Shown: positions 9,310 through 19,720, counted from the stretch's first letter. The stretch: 58,390 nt of DNA from Oscillibacter sp. (GCA_014799845.1 JAAVHF010000016.1:1-58390); one strand, 5' to 3'. Program-made: numbers and translations. Notes: generated from the sequence alone by a model not told the origin.

Positions 9310-11460
9310 TTACTTGATAACCTCGCCCCTGGCCTTCTTCTCCTCGATCTCGCGGAGAGCGTCCTTATGGCTGAGGTTGACACGGCCCTTCTCGTCGATC
9401 TCGGTGACCTTGACCCACATCATATCGCCGATCTTGCACACGTCCTCCACCTTCTCCACGCGGTGGTTGGCCAGCTTGGAGATATGCACCAGGCCGTCCT
9501 TGCCGGGAGCCAGCTCCACGAACGCGCCGAACTGCATCAGGCGCACCACGCGGCCATAGTACAGGCTGCCCACCTCGGGCACGAACACGATCTGATCGAT
9601 GGCGTGCTTGGCGGCTTCGGCGGACTCGGCGTTGGCGGAGGCGATGCGGATGGTGCCGTCGTCCTCGATGTCGATCTTCGCGCCGGTGTCGGCAACGATC
9701 TTCTGGATGACGCTGCCGCCCTTGCCGATGACGTCCCGGATATTGTCGGGATCGATCTTCATGGTGATCATCTTGGGGGCCCACTTGCTGACCTCAGCGC
9801 GAGGCTCGGCGATGCAGGGCAGCATGATCTGGTCCAGGATCTCGCACCGGGCGTCGTAGGTGATGTCCAGAGCGTTCCGGATGATCTCCATGGTCAGGCC
9901 GTCGTTCTTCAGGTCCATCTGAATGGCGGTGATGCCCTTCTTGGTGCCGCCCACCTTGAAGTCCATCTCGCCGTGGAAGTCCTCCACACCCTGGATGTCG
10001 ATGAAGGTGGTGAAGGAGCCGTCGTCGTCCTGGATGAGGCCGCAGGAGATGCCCGCCACAGGGGCCTTGATGGGCACGCCGGCGTCCATCAGGGCCAGGG
10101 TGCTGCCGCAGATGGAGCCCTGGGAGGTAGAGCCGTTGGAGGAGACGACCTCGCTGACCACGCGGATTGCGTAGGGGAACTCGTCCTCGCTGGGCAGCAC
10201 GGGCAGGAGGGCGCGCTCGGCCAGCGCGCCGTGGCCGATCTCGCGGCGTCCGGGGCTGCGGGAGGGCTTGGCCTCGCCCACGGAGTAGCCGGGGAAGTTG
10301 TAGTGGTGCATGTAGCGCTTGGACTCCTCGGGCCAGATGGTGTCCAGCTTCTGGCAGGCGGAGAGGGTGTCCAGGGTGCAGATGCTCAGCACCTGGGTCT
10401 GGCCGCGGGTAAAGAGGCCGGAACCGTGGACCCGGGGCAGCACGCCCACTTCCGCGCCCAGAGGACGGATCTCATTCTTCTGACGGCCGTCCACGCGGTG
10501 GCCCTGGAGCAGCCAGGCCTTGACGATCTTCTTCTGGAACTTGTAGGTGAACTCCTCCAGGTACTTGTCCATGTCGGGGTACTGCTCCAGATACTTCTCG
10601 TGCCAGTGCTCGATCATGGCGTTCCAGCGGGCCTCGCGGACGTTCTTGTCGTCGGTGTCCATGGCGGCCTTGGCCTCGTCCATGAAGTTGGCCACGATGT
10701 CGTCAAACAGCTCCTGGTTGAAGTCGGCGTGGGGATAGTCGAACTTCTCCTTGCCGATCTCGGAGACCATCTGGTTAATGAGGGCCACCTGCTTCTGGTT
10801 CTCCTCGTGGGCGGTCTTAATGGCCTCGAACATGACGTCATTGGGGACCTCGTTGGCGCCCGCCTCGATCATGACCACCTTCTTGCCGGTGGAGACCACG
10901 GTCACGTCCATGTCGGAGACCTCAGCCTGCTCGGCGTTGGGGTTGACCACCAGCTTGCCGTCCACCAGGCCCATCTTCACCGCGCCCACGGGGCCGTTCC
11001 AGGGAATGTCGGAGATGGCCAGGGCGGCGGAGGTGCCGATGAGGGCGGCAATCTCGGGGGAGCAGTCACGGTCCACGCTCATGACGGTAGCCATGATGGC
11101 CACGTCGTTGCGGAAATCGCCGGGGAACAGGGGGCGGATGGGGCGGTCGATGACGCGGCTGGTAAGGATGCCCTTCTCGCCGGGACGGCCCTCGCGGCGC
11201 ATGAAGCTGCCGGGGATGCGGCCCACGGCGTACATCTTCTCCTCGAAGTCCACGCTGAGGGGGAAGAAATCGATGCCGTCACGGGGACGGGCGGAGGCGG
11301 TAGCGGTGACCAGCACGGTGGTCTCGCCATAGGTGACCAGGACGGCGGCGTTGGCCAGCTCGGCCAGCTTGCCGGTCTCCAGGGTCAGGGGACGGCCTGC
11401 CAGGTCCATGGTGTACTTGCGGTAATTGGGGAACTGCTTTTTGGTGATGATGGTAGACAT
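9310..11460 (-). CDS. pnp: Polynucleotide phosphorylase
   Basis: RNase PH domains, KH ('DNIRDVIGKGGSVIQKI') and S1 ('YYGRVVRLMQFGAFVEL') domains. Confidence 0.97.
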   Translation of the reverse strand: MSTIITKKQFPNYRKYTMDLAGRPLTLETGKLAELANAAVLVTYGETTVLVTATASARPRDGIDFFPLSVDFEEKMYAVGRIPGSFMRREGRPGEKGILTSRVIDRPIRPLFPGDFRNDVAIMATVMSVDRDCSPEIAALIGTSAALAISDIPWNGPVGAVKMGLVDGKLVVNPNAEQAEVSDMDVTVVSTGKKVVMIEAGANEVPNDVMFEAIKTAHEENQKQVALINQMVSEIGKEKFDYPHADFNQELFDDIVANFMDEAKAAMDTDDKNVREARWNAMIEHWHEKYLEQYPDMDKYLEEFTYKFQKKIVKAWLLQGHRVDGRQKNEIRPLGAEVGVLPRVHGSGLFTRGQTQVLSICTLDTLSACQKLDTIWPEESKRYMHHYNFPGYSVGEAKPSRSPGRREIGHGALAERALLPVLPSEDEFPYAIRVVSEVVSSNGSTSQGSICGSTLALMDAGVPIKAPVAGISCGLIQDDDGSFTTFIDIQGVEDFHGEMDFKVGGTKKGITAIQMDLKNDGLTMEIIRNALDITYDARCEILDQIMLPCIAEPRAEVSKWAPKMITMKIDPDNIRDVIGKGGSVIQKIVADTGAKIDIEDDGTIRIASANAESAEAAKHAIDQIVFVPEVGSLYYGRVVRLMQFGAFVELAPGKDGLVHISKLANHRVEKVEDVCKIGDMMWVKVTEIDEKGRVNLSHKDALREIEEKKARGEVIK

Positions 11461-11638
11461 AGCGTACTCCTTTTTATTCTTTTGTTATGTCAGGGCCACC
11501 TTTTAGCACTTGATTTCAACGCCGGAAAACCGGCGGCAAAATCAACTGCTAAAAAATGCGGCCCTGGATCGAAATGGTTCCTGAGGGCCGGCAGCGCCGG
11601 CCTTTGGGGCAAATCCGCCTCCCGCGGGAACGGAAGGC

Positions 11639-11668
11639 GGGGAGAAAGGCCGCAAAGCCCTTCTCCCC
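11639..11668 (-). terminator. Hairpin in rpsO-pnp intergenic region
   Basis: GGGGAGAAGGGCTTTGCGGCCTTTCTCCCC on the minus strand. Confidence 0.6.
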
Positions 11669-11679
11669 GTAAGGTTTCA

Positions 11680-11946
11680 TTACTTGCGGATACCCAGCTT
11701 GGCGATGAGGGCACGATAACGCTCGATGTCCTTCTTGGCCAGATAGTCCAGCAGGCTGCGGCGCTTACCGATCATCTTGTACAGGCCGCGGCGGCTGTGG
11801 TTGTCATGGATGTGGACCTTCAGGTGCTCGGTGAGCTGGTTGATCCGCTCGGTGAGGATGGCGACCTGGACCTCGGGGGAGCCGGTGTCGGTCTCGTGGG
11901 TGCGGTTGGCCTCGATAATGGAGGTCTTCTGATCTTTCTGCATCAT
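11680..11946 (-). CDS. rpsO: 30S ribosomal protein S15
   Basis: '[49 protein letters not shown]'. Confidence 0.97.
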   Translation of the reverse strand: MMQKDQKTSIIEANRTHETDTGSPEVQVAILTERINQLTEHLKVHIHDNHSRRGLYKMIGKRRSLLDYLAKKDIERYRALIAKLGIRK

Positions 11947-12297
11947 AGTGGTTTTATCACCTTTCCAATAAATTCTCCGCAGGCCGCGCCGGGGCAGGTG
12001 CCGCCGCCGCCGAAGCCAGGGAACGCTGGGGCGCTGGGCGCCGCATGCTTCCTTACTATATCACAGACATTTCCTATTGTAAAGAGAAAATTCGGGCTTT
12101 ATTCACGGAAATCCATTTTTTTCCACGCTGTGCCCGCCTCCCTTATCTGCAAATAGGGGCGCCCGCATTTCAGAAATGGATTTCTCCTCGTTCCCTGGCA
12201 AAATATGCTTCCTATTTTCTTCCGTTTATGTTATACTGATGGCAGGATTACATCATAACACCCCGGCAAAAACAAAAACGAAAGAAGGAAAAACGAT

Positions 12298-13014
12298 ATG
12301 CCTACTCCCCATAACTCCGCCAATCCCGGCGATTTCGCGAAAACCGTCCTGATGCCCGGCGACCCCCTGCGGGCCAAGTTCATTGCCGAAACCTTCCTGG
12401 AGGATGCCAAGCTGGTCAACAACGTCCGGGGCATCCACGGCTATACCGGCACTTATAAGGGCGTGCCCGTCTCCGTCATGGCCTCCGGCATGGGAATGCC
12501 CTCCATCGGCATCTACTCCTATGAGCTCTACGACCAGTACGGCGTGGAGAACATCATCCGCATCGGCTCCGCCGGGGCCATCAGCGCCAAGCTGAAGCTG
12601 CGGGACGTGGTCGCCGCCCAGGGCGCCTGCACCAACTCCAATTACGCTCATCAGTACGGCCTCCCCGGTCCCTTTGCGCCTATCGCGGACTACACGCTGC
12701 TGGAGACGGCCGTGGCCGCCGCCCGGGAGATCGGCGTGGAGATGCCCGTGGGCAACGTGCTCTCCTCCGACACCTTCTATGACGCCTCCAAATCCGCCAT
12801 GAAGTGGGCGGAGCTGGGCGTGCTGGCGGTGGAGATGGAAGCCGCGGCCCTCTACATGAACGCCGCCAAGCTGGGCAAGCGGGCGCTGGCCATCTGCTCC
12901 ATCTCCGACAGCTTTGTTACCGGCGAGGAGCTGGACGCTGCCGAGCGGCAGACCAGCTTCACCACCATGATGAAGATCGCCCTGGAGACCGCCGCGAAGA
13001 TGGCAGAGAAGTAA
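12298..13014 (+). CDS. deoD: Purine-nucleoside phosphorylase
   Basis: 'MPGDPLRAKFIAETFLEDAKLVNNVRGIHGYTGTYKG' and 'RIGSAGA' motifs. Confidence 0.95.
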   Translation: MPTPHNSANPGDFAKTVLMPGDPLRAKFIAETFLEDAKLVNNVRGIHGYTGTYKGVPVSVMASGMGMPSIGIYSYELYDQYGVENIIRIGSAGAISAKLKLRDVVAAQGACTNSNYAHQYGLPGPFAPIADYTLLETAVAAAREIGVEMPVGNVLSSDTFYDASKSAMKWAELGVLAVEMEAAALYMNAAKLGKRALAICSISDSFVTGEELDAAERQTSFTTMMKIALETAAKMAEK

Positions 13015-13053
13015 AAACTGTATTCCATTCTGAAACTGAGGAGGATTTCCGCT

Positions 13054-13668
13054 ATGACCATCACCTGGCTGGGCCACTCCTGCTTTATGCTGGAGAGCGG
13101 CGGCTTCCGGGTCCTGCTGGACCCCTACCACGAGGTTCAGGGTCTGCCCGATATCGAGACGGAGGCGGACGCCGTCTATTGCAGCCACGACCATTTTGAC
13201 CACGGCTATACTGAAAACGTCCGTCTGACTACCGGCAGGGAAAATCCTTTTGCCGTCCGGGAGGTCCAGACCTTCCATGACGACAAGGGCGGCACGCTGC
13301 GGGGAAAGAATATTATCCGCACCTTTACCGCTGAGGGCGTCACCGTGGCCCACCTGGGCGATCTGGGCCATCAGCTGAGCGAAGAGCAGCTGGCGGCGAT
13401 TGGGCGCTGCGACGCGGTCCTGATCCCCGTAGGCGGATTTTACACCATTGACGCCGCCGGCGCGAAGGCCGTGGCCGACGCCATCAGCGCGGCCGTGGTG
13501 ATCCCCATGCACTACCGCAAGGGCGCTGTGGGCTTCGACGTCCTGGGCGCCGTGGAGGACTTCACAGCGCTGTATCCCCAGGAGCAGGTGAAGCAGTACC
13601 CCTCCAACGCCCTGACCCTGACCAAGGACACGCCCCGCCAGGTGGCGGTGCTGTCACTGCCCCAGTAA
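13054..13668 (+). CDS. MBL-fold metal-dependent hydrolase
   Basis: 'TWLGHSCFML', 'SHDHFDH', 'AHLGDLGH', 'IPMHYR'. Confidence 0.88.
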   Translation: MTITWLGHSCFMLESGGFRVLLDPYHEVQGLPDIETEADAVYCSHDHFDHGYTENVRLTTGRENPFAVREVQTFHDDKGGTLRGKNIIRTFTAEGVTVAHLGDLGHQLSEEQLAAIGRCDAVLIPVGGFYTIDAAGAKAVADAISAAVVIPMHYRKGAVGFDVLGAVEDFTALYPQEQVKQYPSNALTLTKDTPRQVAVLSLPQ

Positions 13669-13670
13669 GC

Positions 13671-13708
13671 AAAAAGGAGGACCGGAACAGATCCGGCCCT
13701 CCTTTTTC
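13671..13708 (+). terminator. Intrinsic terminator
   Basis: AAAAAGGAGGACCGGA..TCCGGCCCTCCTTTTTC. Confidence 0.75.
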
Positions 13709-13751
13709 GACATCAATCTGTATTTTACGGCAAAAAATCAACATCCAGCAA

Positions 13752-14582
13752 TCACGTTATCCCCGGCAGCTCCTTCAGAGACTTGAAGGTATACCCCATT
13801 CCCTCCCACCTGGTCAGCAGATCATCCAGAATTTCCGCGTTTGTCCGGGAGGTGGAGTGGAGCAGGACGATGGCGCCGTCGTGAATGCGGGGCAGCAGCT
13901 TGGCGTAGGCCTGCTCCGCCGTAGGCTGGCTGTCGGTGTTCCAGTCCACGTAGGCCAGGCTCCAGAAGACGGTCTTATATCCCAGGGCCTGGGCCTGTTT
14001 CAGATTTTCCTCGCTGTATTTCCCCTGCGGCGGACGGTAGAAGTGGGAGAGGGGCTGGCCGGTGGTCTGCTGGTAGAGGTCCGCTAGGCTGTCCAACTCC
14101 ATCCGGAAATCCTCCTGCCTGGAGATGCTGGACATATCGGGATGGTGGAAGGTATGGTTGCCCACCACATGGCCCTCCGCCGCCATGCGGCGGACGATGT
14201 CCGGCGCGGATTCCACCATGTGGCCCACCACAAAGAAGGCGGCTGGCGCGTTGTGCTTTTTCAGCGCGTTCAGGATCTGTTCCGTATAGCCGTTTTCATA
14301 GCCGCAGTCGAAGGTCAGATAAATTACTTTTTGTGAAGTATCACCCAGATAATACGTGTCGTATTTTGCCAGATCCTCCGGCGAGGCGTTGCCCACCGGG
14401 GGCTGTCCTTCCGTAGGGAAGGATAATCCCCAGTCGCTGGCGGAGGCGGGGATAATGGCGGGAGCGGAGGCGGGGGCTGTCTCCGCCCCGCTGCCCCAGA
14501 GGGTAAGGATGACAGCGGCGGCCAGCAGCGCCGCCGTCAGGAGTGAGAATACAAGGAGTGATTTTTTATTGGCAGAAGACAT
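13752..14582 (-). CDS. pdaA: Polysaccharide deacetylase, PdaA-like (spore cortex muramic-delta-lactam type)
   Basis: 'KVIYLTFDCGYENGYTEQILNALKKHNAPAAFFVVGHM', 'GNHTFHHPDM', 'FYRPPQGKYSEENL'. Confidence 0.85.
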   Translation of the reverse strand: MSSANKKSLLVFSLLTAALLAAAVILTLWGSGAETAPASAPAIIPASASDWGLSFPTEGQPPVGNASPEDLAKYDTYYLGDTSQKVIYLTFDCGYENGYTEQILNALKKHNAPAAFFVVGHMVESAPDIVRRMAAEGHVVGNHTFHHPDMSSISRQEDFRMELDSLADLYQQTTGQPLSHFYRPPQGKYSEENLKQAQALGYKTVFWSLAYVDWNTDSQPTAEQAYAKLLPRIHDGAIVLLHSTSRTNAEILDDLLTRWEGMGYTFKSLKELPGIT

Positions 14583-14708
14583 ATTGTTTTTCTCCTTCCG
14601 GGCAGGATTTTTCTTATTCTGTCCGGGGGGAAATTATTTATGCGGGGTATTGGTTTTTCCATAAAAAGCTGTTGACGCGTTCACAACAAAATCATATAAT
14701 TGCAAGAG

Positions 14709-15243
14709 ACGCAGCCCCGGGGCCTGCGCGGCCCCGGAACCCCGCGCCTACTTTTTGTGTGAACAAAAAGTAGGCAAAAAGTCACTTGAACCTACGGTTC
14801 AAGACTCCCTTGACGGGGCGGCACGTTCGTACCGCTTCCCTATACGAGGGTGTTCGCGGACATTGGGCGGAAACTTGCCGGATTGAGTGCCCCTGAATTA
14901 GAGGTTGTCCTTCTAGGGGCCTGGTGCTTGAAGAACTCCGGCTGACGCCCTGTTAAAGGGGTACTGCCATGCAAGGGGGACGTTCTACCGCGACTGCCCC
15001 GGGAGAACCCAAAGCAATGCGGTAGGGTCTGCCGTCTGCATCGTCAGACAGACGCTTCGCCCGATACACGGGACCCGGTCAATTTAGCCCGGACAGACTA
15101 CAGGACAAGCGCAAAACAAAACGGCCCATTCGGGGATTCTCAAGGGGCTATGGCCCCTTGAGGGCACTTTTGGTTCTTTTCCTGCAAGGGAAAAGAACGC
15201 CCCGTCGCGGCAGCGACAAATCCAAAACAAGAAACAAGGAGCG
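14709..15243. repeat. Dispersed structured intergenic element, copy B (about 535-bp composite with inward-facing hairpin pairs at both ends)
   Basis: Left end: 14747-14774 (stem I) and 14785-14803 (stem II). Right end, inverted: 15139-15162 (stem II) and 15173-15198 (stem I). Interior matches copy A in reverse orientation. Confidence 0.88.
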
Positions 15244-15276
15244 TTCGCGCCCGCAGGGCGCGAAAAGAAGATTGTG

Positions 15277-16212
15277 ATGAACGAACGAAACCTGGCCTCC
15301 TCCGTGGTCACGGAGGTAAAAAAAGCCATCGTCGGCAAGGACCCCGTCCTTGTCAAGGCCCTGGCCGCCATCCTGGCCAGAGGCCACATCCTATTGGAGG
15401 ACATCCCCGGCGTGGGAAAAACAACCATGGCGCTGGCCTTCGCCAAGGCCCTGAACCTCCAGTTCTCCCGGGTGCAGTTCACCCCCGACGTGATGCCCTC
15501 CGACATCACGGGCTTTTCCATTCTGAACAAGGCCACCGGAAAAATGGAATATCAGCCCGGCGCGGTGATGTGCAACCTGTTCCTGGCCGATGAGCTCAAC
15601 CGCGCCACCAGCCGCACCCAGTCCGCCCTGCTGGAGGCCATGGAGGAGGGCCAGGTCACGGTGGACGGTATCAGCCACCCGGTCCCCCAGCCCTTTATGG
15701 TCATCGCCACCCAGAACCCGGTGGGGGCCTCCGGCACCCAGAAGCTGCCGGACAGCCAGCTGGACCGGTTCCTGCTGCGCCTGAGCATGGGCTACCCCTC
15801 CGAGGCGGAGGAGCTGGAGCTGCTGCGCCGCCGCCAATACGGCCATACCATGGGCGGCGTGGAGCAGGTGGTGGACCAGGCGTCCCTGGAGCAGATGCGC
15901 CAAGCCGCCGACAAGGTCCATGTCAGCGAGGAGATCATGCAGTACATCATCCGGCTGGTGAACGCCACCCGGAAACATCCCCAGCTTCTCCAGGGGGCCA
16001 GTCCCCGGGCCACCCTGGCCGTCACCGCCGTCAGCCGCGCGGTGGCCTTCCTCCGGGCCAGGGACTATGTGGTGCCCGAGGACGTGCAGACCATCTGGGT
16101 GGACGCCGTGGCCCACCGGCTGCTGCTGGTCCCCGGCGCGGAGCGCACCGTCAGCGCCCAGGAGATCGCCCACGCCGCCCTGCGCTCGGTGGACGCCCCC
16201 AGGATCCGCTGA
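15277..16212 (+). CDS. MoxR-family AAA+ ATPase
   Basis: 'GHILLEDIPGVGKTTMALAFAKAL', 'LLADELNRATSRTQSALLEAMEEGQVTVDG', 'ATQNPVG'. Confidence 0.93.
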   Translation: MNERNLASSVVTEVKKAIVGKDPVLVKALAAILARGHILLEDIPGVGKTTMALAFAKALNLQFSRVQFTPDVMPSDITGFSILNKATGKMEYQPGAVMCNLFLADELNRATSRTQSALLEAMEEGQVTVDGISHPVPQPFMVIATQNPVGASGTQKLPDSQLDRFLLRLSMGYPSEAEELELLRRRQYGHTMGGVEQVVDQASLEQMRQAADKVHVSEEIMQYIIRLVNATRKHPQLLQGASPRATLAVTAVSRAVAFLRARDYVVPEDVQTIWVDAVAHRLLLVPGAERTVSAQEIAHAALRSVDAPRIR

Positions 16213-16216
16213 CGCT

Positions 16217-17221
16217 ATGTGGAGGCGGCGGATTCTGTACCTCATCGTCCTGCTGCTGGCCCTGCTGGGCCAGATCCTGGACGTGGGGTATCTGTTTCAC
16301 TTTATTTTTTACGCGGCGCTGTCCATGCCCGTGCTGGGCCTGCTCATCAGCCTGCCGGCCATGCTGGGATGCCGGGCGGAGCTGGTATCCCCCTCCGCGC
16401 GGATTACCAGAGGTTCGGAGGCGTCCTGGTCCCTGCGGCTGACCAACCGCTTCCATCTGCCCGTGGCCCGGGCCTCCTACCGGATGCGGGTGGGCAACCG
16501 CTTTACCGGCGAGGTCCACCGGGCCCGTTCCGTCCTGCGGGGCGTCGCGCCGGAGGAGGACCGGAGCTGGAAGCTGGAGACGGACCACTGCGGCCTGGTG
16601 GAATGCCGGGTGGAGCGTCTGTGGCTGTGCGACTGTCTGGGGCTGTTCGCCCTGCCGGCACGGCTGCCGAAGCCGTCCACGCTGGTGGTGGCCCCGCTGC
16701 CGGAGCATCCGGGACCCATTGAGCTGCCGGAGGGGGCCGGCGCGGCCATCCCCCTGCCCAAGGGGAAGATGGCCTTCGGCGAGACCTACGAGCTGCGCCC
16801 CTACCGGGAGGGGGACAGCCTGCGCATGATCCACTGGAAGATGACCGCCAAGCGGGACGAGCTGGTCACCCGGGAGCCCTGGGAGGACACCCGGCCTCTG
16901 CCGGTGCTGACCTTCAACCACTTCGGCCCCCTGGCCCAGATGGACCGGCTGCTGGACCGGCTGGAGGGATACAGTCTGGCCCTGCTGGAGCAGGAGCGGG
17001 TCCACGAGGTCCGATGGGTCCACCCGGAGACCGGCGCGCCGCGCGTTTACCGGGTAGCCGGGGAGCGGGACTGGGAGGCCTGCCTGACCGCCATCCTGTC
17101 CGACCCCGCGCCTCTGCGGGGCCGCTCCATCCTGTCCGAGACTCTGGTCCAGGGCCCCGGCGCGCCCATCTACCAGATCCACATCCACGGGAAGGAGGAG
17201 CAGGACAATGGGACGGCTTGA
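16217..17221 (+). CDS. DUF58 domain protein
   Basis: 'FGETYELRPYREGDSLRMIHWKMTAKRDELVTREPWED' DUF58 signature; follows MoxR. Confidence 0.9.
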   Translation: MWRRRILYLIVLLLALLGQILDVGYLFHFIFYAALSMPVLGLLISLPAMLGCRAELVSPSARITRGSEASWSLRLTNRFHLPVARASYRMRVGNRFTGEVHRARSVLRGVAPEEDRSWKLETDHCGLVECRVERLWLCDCLGLFALPARLPKPSTLVVAPLPEHPGPIELPEGAGAAIPLPKGKMAFGETYELRPYREGDSLRMIHWKMTAKRDELVTREPWEDTRPLPVLTFNHFGPLAQMDRLLDRLEGYSLALLEQERVHEVRWVHPETGAPRVYRVAGERDWEACLTAILSDPAPLRGRSILSETLVQGPGAPIYQIHIHGKEEQDNGTA

Positions 17222-19661
17222 CGACCCCCATTTTGAGGGGAAGCTCCTTCTGGCGGTCTCCGACTTCCTGACGGTGATGCTGCTGACGGCGGGCTCCGCC
17301 CTGGCGGTGCTGTCCGGATACGGCGTCAAGACCGATACGGGAGCGGTCCTTGTTTTCTGCGCGGCGGCGTCGGCGGTGTCCGCCGCGGTACACGCCCTGT
17401 CCCGGCCCTGGTGGCGGATCGGGACGGCGGCGGGGCTGGCCGCTGTGTGCTGGCTGGCCCGGAAGCCGCTGGCCGTCGTTCTGGAATGGCTGGCGCTGAA
17501 AATGGGCGTTTTTTACTTCCTCCCCCTGGACTGGGAGAGAGGCACACCGGAGAAGGAGATCATCCTGCCCTGCCTGCTGCTGCTGACCGCCGTCCTGGCC
17601 TGGGTCATGGGCTGGATGGCGGCGCGGGCGCGGCGGTGGTATCTGGCGGCGATGCTGAGCTTTATCCTGGTGCTGCCCGCCATCCAGATGGGGGTGCTGC
17701 CCAGCTGGGGAGCCATGCTGGCGGCCTTCGCCGGGTGGGGGAGCATGCTGCTCACCGCCCTTTACGGCCGGGAGGAACCGGGCAGTCTGGGCCGGGCCCG
17801 TCTGCTGAGTCTGGCGGGCATGGCGGCGCTGCTTCTGATTCTGGTAATGGCCCTGCCCATGGAAGGCTATGACCGTCCCCAGTGGGCCACCGACGCCCGG
17901 ACAAACCTGATCCTGGGCGTGCGGCACCAGATGGAGCGGTATTTTGATATGGAAGCTCTGGATAACGGCATTCTGGCCGATCTGGGGCTCGACCTCAGCA
18001 TTCCGGAGGAGGGGAGCGGGCAGAGCACGGTCACCGTTTCCGCCCCGGAGGTCTCCGGCGGCGGCAGCGGACAGCGGGAGAATCTGCTGACCGCGGGTCC
18101 CCGGCGGTATATCGGGCGGCGGGTCCTGTCCGTTGCCACGGACCAGCCCGGCGGCGGACGGATCTATCTCCGGGGCGGCTCTCTGGGGACCTACACCGGC
18201 GACAGCTGGGAGATGGTGGAGGAGGGAGGTTCTCCCTTCTTCGCCGAAGGGGGCGGAGCGCCGGAGGCCCAGCCCAGCCTGTACCCGGCTCAGACGGCGG
18301 CGGAGGCCCCGGAATATACCATGAGCGTCCGGGATATCTACGGGGAGGGCGTCCGCTTCTATCCCTACCGTCTGACGGAGGCCGGCGGATGGACGGATGA
18401 GGCCGGCATACTGACCCCCTGGGGTGACCAGGGCTGGATGGACGGCTTTTTCCTGGCCGGTCCGGAGAACTACCAGTCGGACTACATCCCCGGCGGTCCG
18501 GAGGACGGCTTTGTCCCCCTGTCGGGACCTGCGGCAGCGGAAGAGGACCGGTACCGGACGGAGGTAGCCTACAGCTACCGCTATCTGGACGTCCCTGAGC
18601 GGGCGCGGATGGTGTTGGAACCACTGGTAAGCAATGACAGGTGGGAAATGATCATCGAGTCCCTCCAGTGGCAGATAGACGCGGCCGAAGGGGACGAGCG
18701 CGAACAGCTGGAAGCGATCCAGCAGTCGCTGCGCGAGTCGGCGGAAAGCGGTCTCACGCTGGAAGATTTCGACGCCGTGGTGGAACTGCCGGAGGGCGCG
18801 GAACAATTCCAGTGGCCGCTGATCGCGGCCTCCCGGACGGCGGCGCTGCTGGCGGAGCTGGCGGAGTATGACGCGGGAACGCCCGCCATGTCGCCGGGGG
18901 AGGACTTTGTAACCCACTTCCTGACAGAGGGCCGGGGCTACTGCATCCACTTCGCCACCGCCGGGGCACTGCTGCTGCGGATGCAGGGCATTCCCGCCCG
19001 GTACGTTACCGGGTACGTGGTGCAGCTGGACGGCCGGGGCCGGGGGCAGGCCCTGGACAGCGACGCCCACGCCTGGGTGGAGATCTATCTGGACGGCTAC
19101 GGCTGGTATCCGGTGGAGATGACGCCCGGCTACGCCGGCGGCGGAAACGGCATATCGCTGGCGGACGGGTCTGGGGAGGAGGACCCCGGCCTCCCCGATG
19201 AGCAGCTTCCCGAAGAGGAAGCGCCAGAGGAACGCCCGGAGGAGGAACCGGACCAGGCGCTTCGGCCGGAGGAGGTCCTTCCTGAAGAGGACGAGCCGGA
19301 GGAAAGCGCTTTTGCCGCCGCGCTTCTGCGGGTGTTGGCGGGAGCCGGACTGGTCCTGTGCGTCCTGGCCGCTGTGTACGCGCTGGCGCGGCTGCTGCGC
19401 CGGCAGGAGAAGACGGAGCCGGATACCAACCGTTCCGTGCTCCGCGCCTACCGCCGCTACCAGCGTGTCCTGCGCCTGGGCGGCGCGGAGGATGAAACGC
19501 TGGAGGAACTGGGCCGCAAGGCCAAATTCAGCCAGCACGCCCTGACGGAGGAAGAGCGGGAAACGGTCTGGCGCTGTCTGGATGAAGCGGCGGAAACGGC
19601 GGAGAAGAGGCGGAAAAAGAGCCTGCGCTGGCTGTTTTTCCTGCTGCGGCCCATTTTGTAG
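17208..19661 (+). CDS. Transglutaminase-like membrane protein
   Basis: N-terminal TM bundle; 'GRGYCIHFATAGALLLRMQGIPARYVTGYVV..DAHAWVEIYLDGYGWYPVEMTP'; C-terminal TM and DUF4129-like tail. Overlaps DUF58 ORF by 14 nt. Confidence 0.92.
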   Translation: MGRLDDPHFEGKLLLAVSDFLTVMLLTAGSALAVLSGYGVKTDTGAVLVFCAAASAVSAAVHALSRPWWRIGTAAGLAAVCWLARKPLAVVLEWLALKMGVFYFLPLDWERGTPEKEIILPCLLLLTAVLAWVMGWMAARARRWYLAAMLSFILVLPAIQMGVLPSWGAMLAAFAGWGSMLLTALYGREEPGSLGRARLLSLAGMAALLLILVMALPMEGYDRPQWATDARTNLILGVRHQMERYFDMEALDNGILADLGLDLSIPEEGSGQSTVTVSAPEVSGGGSGQRENLLTAGPRRYIGRRVLSVATDQPGGGRIYLRGGSLGTYTGDSWEMVEEGGSPFFAEGGGAPEAQPSLYPAQTAAEAPEYTMSVRDIYGEGVRFYPYRLTEAGGWTDEAGILTPWGDQGWMDGFFLAGPENYQSDYIPGGPEDGFVPLSGPAAAEEDRYRTEVAYSYRYLDVPERARMVLEPLVSNDRWEMIIESLQWQIDAAEGDEREQLEAIQQSLRESAESGLTLEDFDAVVELPEGAEQFQWPLIAASRTAALLAELAEYDAGTPAMSPGEDFVTHFLTEGRGYCIHFATAGALLLRMQGIPARYVTGYVVQLDGRGRGQALDSDAHAWVEIYLDGYGWYPVEMTPGYAGGGNGISLADGSGEEDPGLPDEQLPEEEAPEERPEEEPDQALRPEEVLPEEDEPEESAFAAALLRVLAGAGLVLCVLAAVYALARLLRRQEKTEPDTNRSVLRAYRRYQRVLRLGGAEDETLEELGRKAKFSQHALTEEERETVWRCLDEAAETAEKRRKKSLRWLFFLLRPIL

Positions 19662-19720
19662 CCGGGGCAGCCGGAAAGAAGCAGGATCATCTTTTTCACC
19701 TTGGCAAACTATACAACAGA

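Noticed and set aside
9367-12156. 929-aa plus-strand ORF opposite pnp/rpsO
   Set aside because: Shadow ORF in high-GC antisense frame, low-complexity H/G/L/V composition; pnp and rpsO on the minus strand are unambiguous.
16914-19538. 874-aa minus-strand ORF opposite DUF58/transglutaminase genes
   Set aside because: Antisense shadow with Pro/Arg/Gln-rich sequence; the plus-strand operon is well supported.
15277-19661. MoxR-DUF58-transglutaminase operon as a possible novel defence or signalling system
   Set aside because: This is a widespread conserved gene trio, not specific to defence islands; nothing unusual in arrangement.
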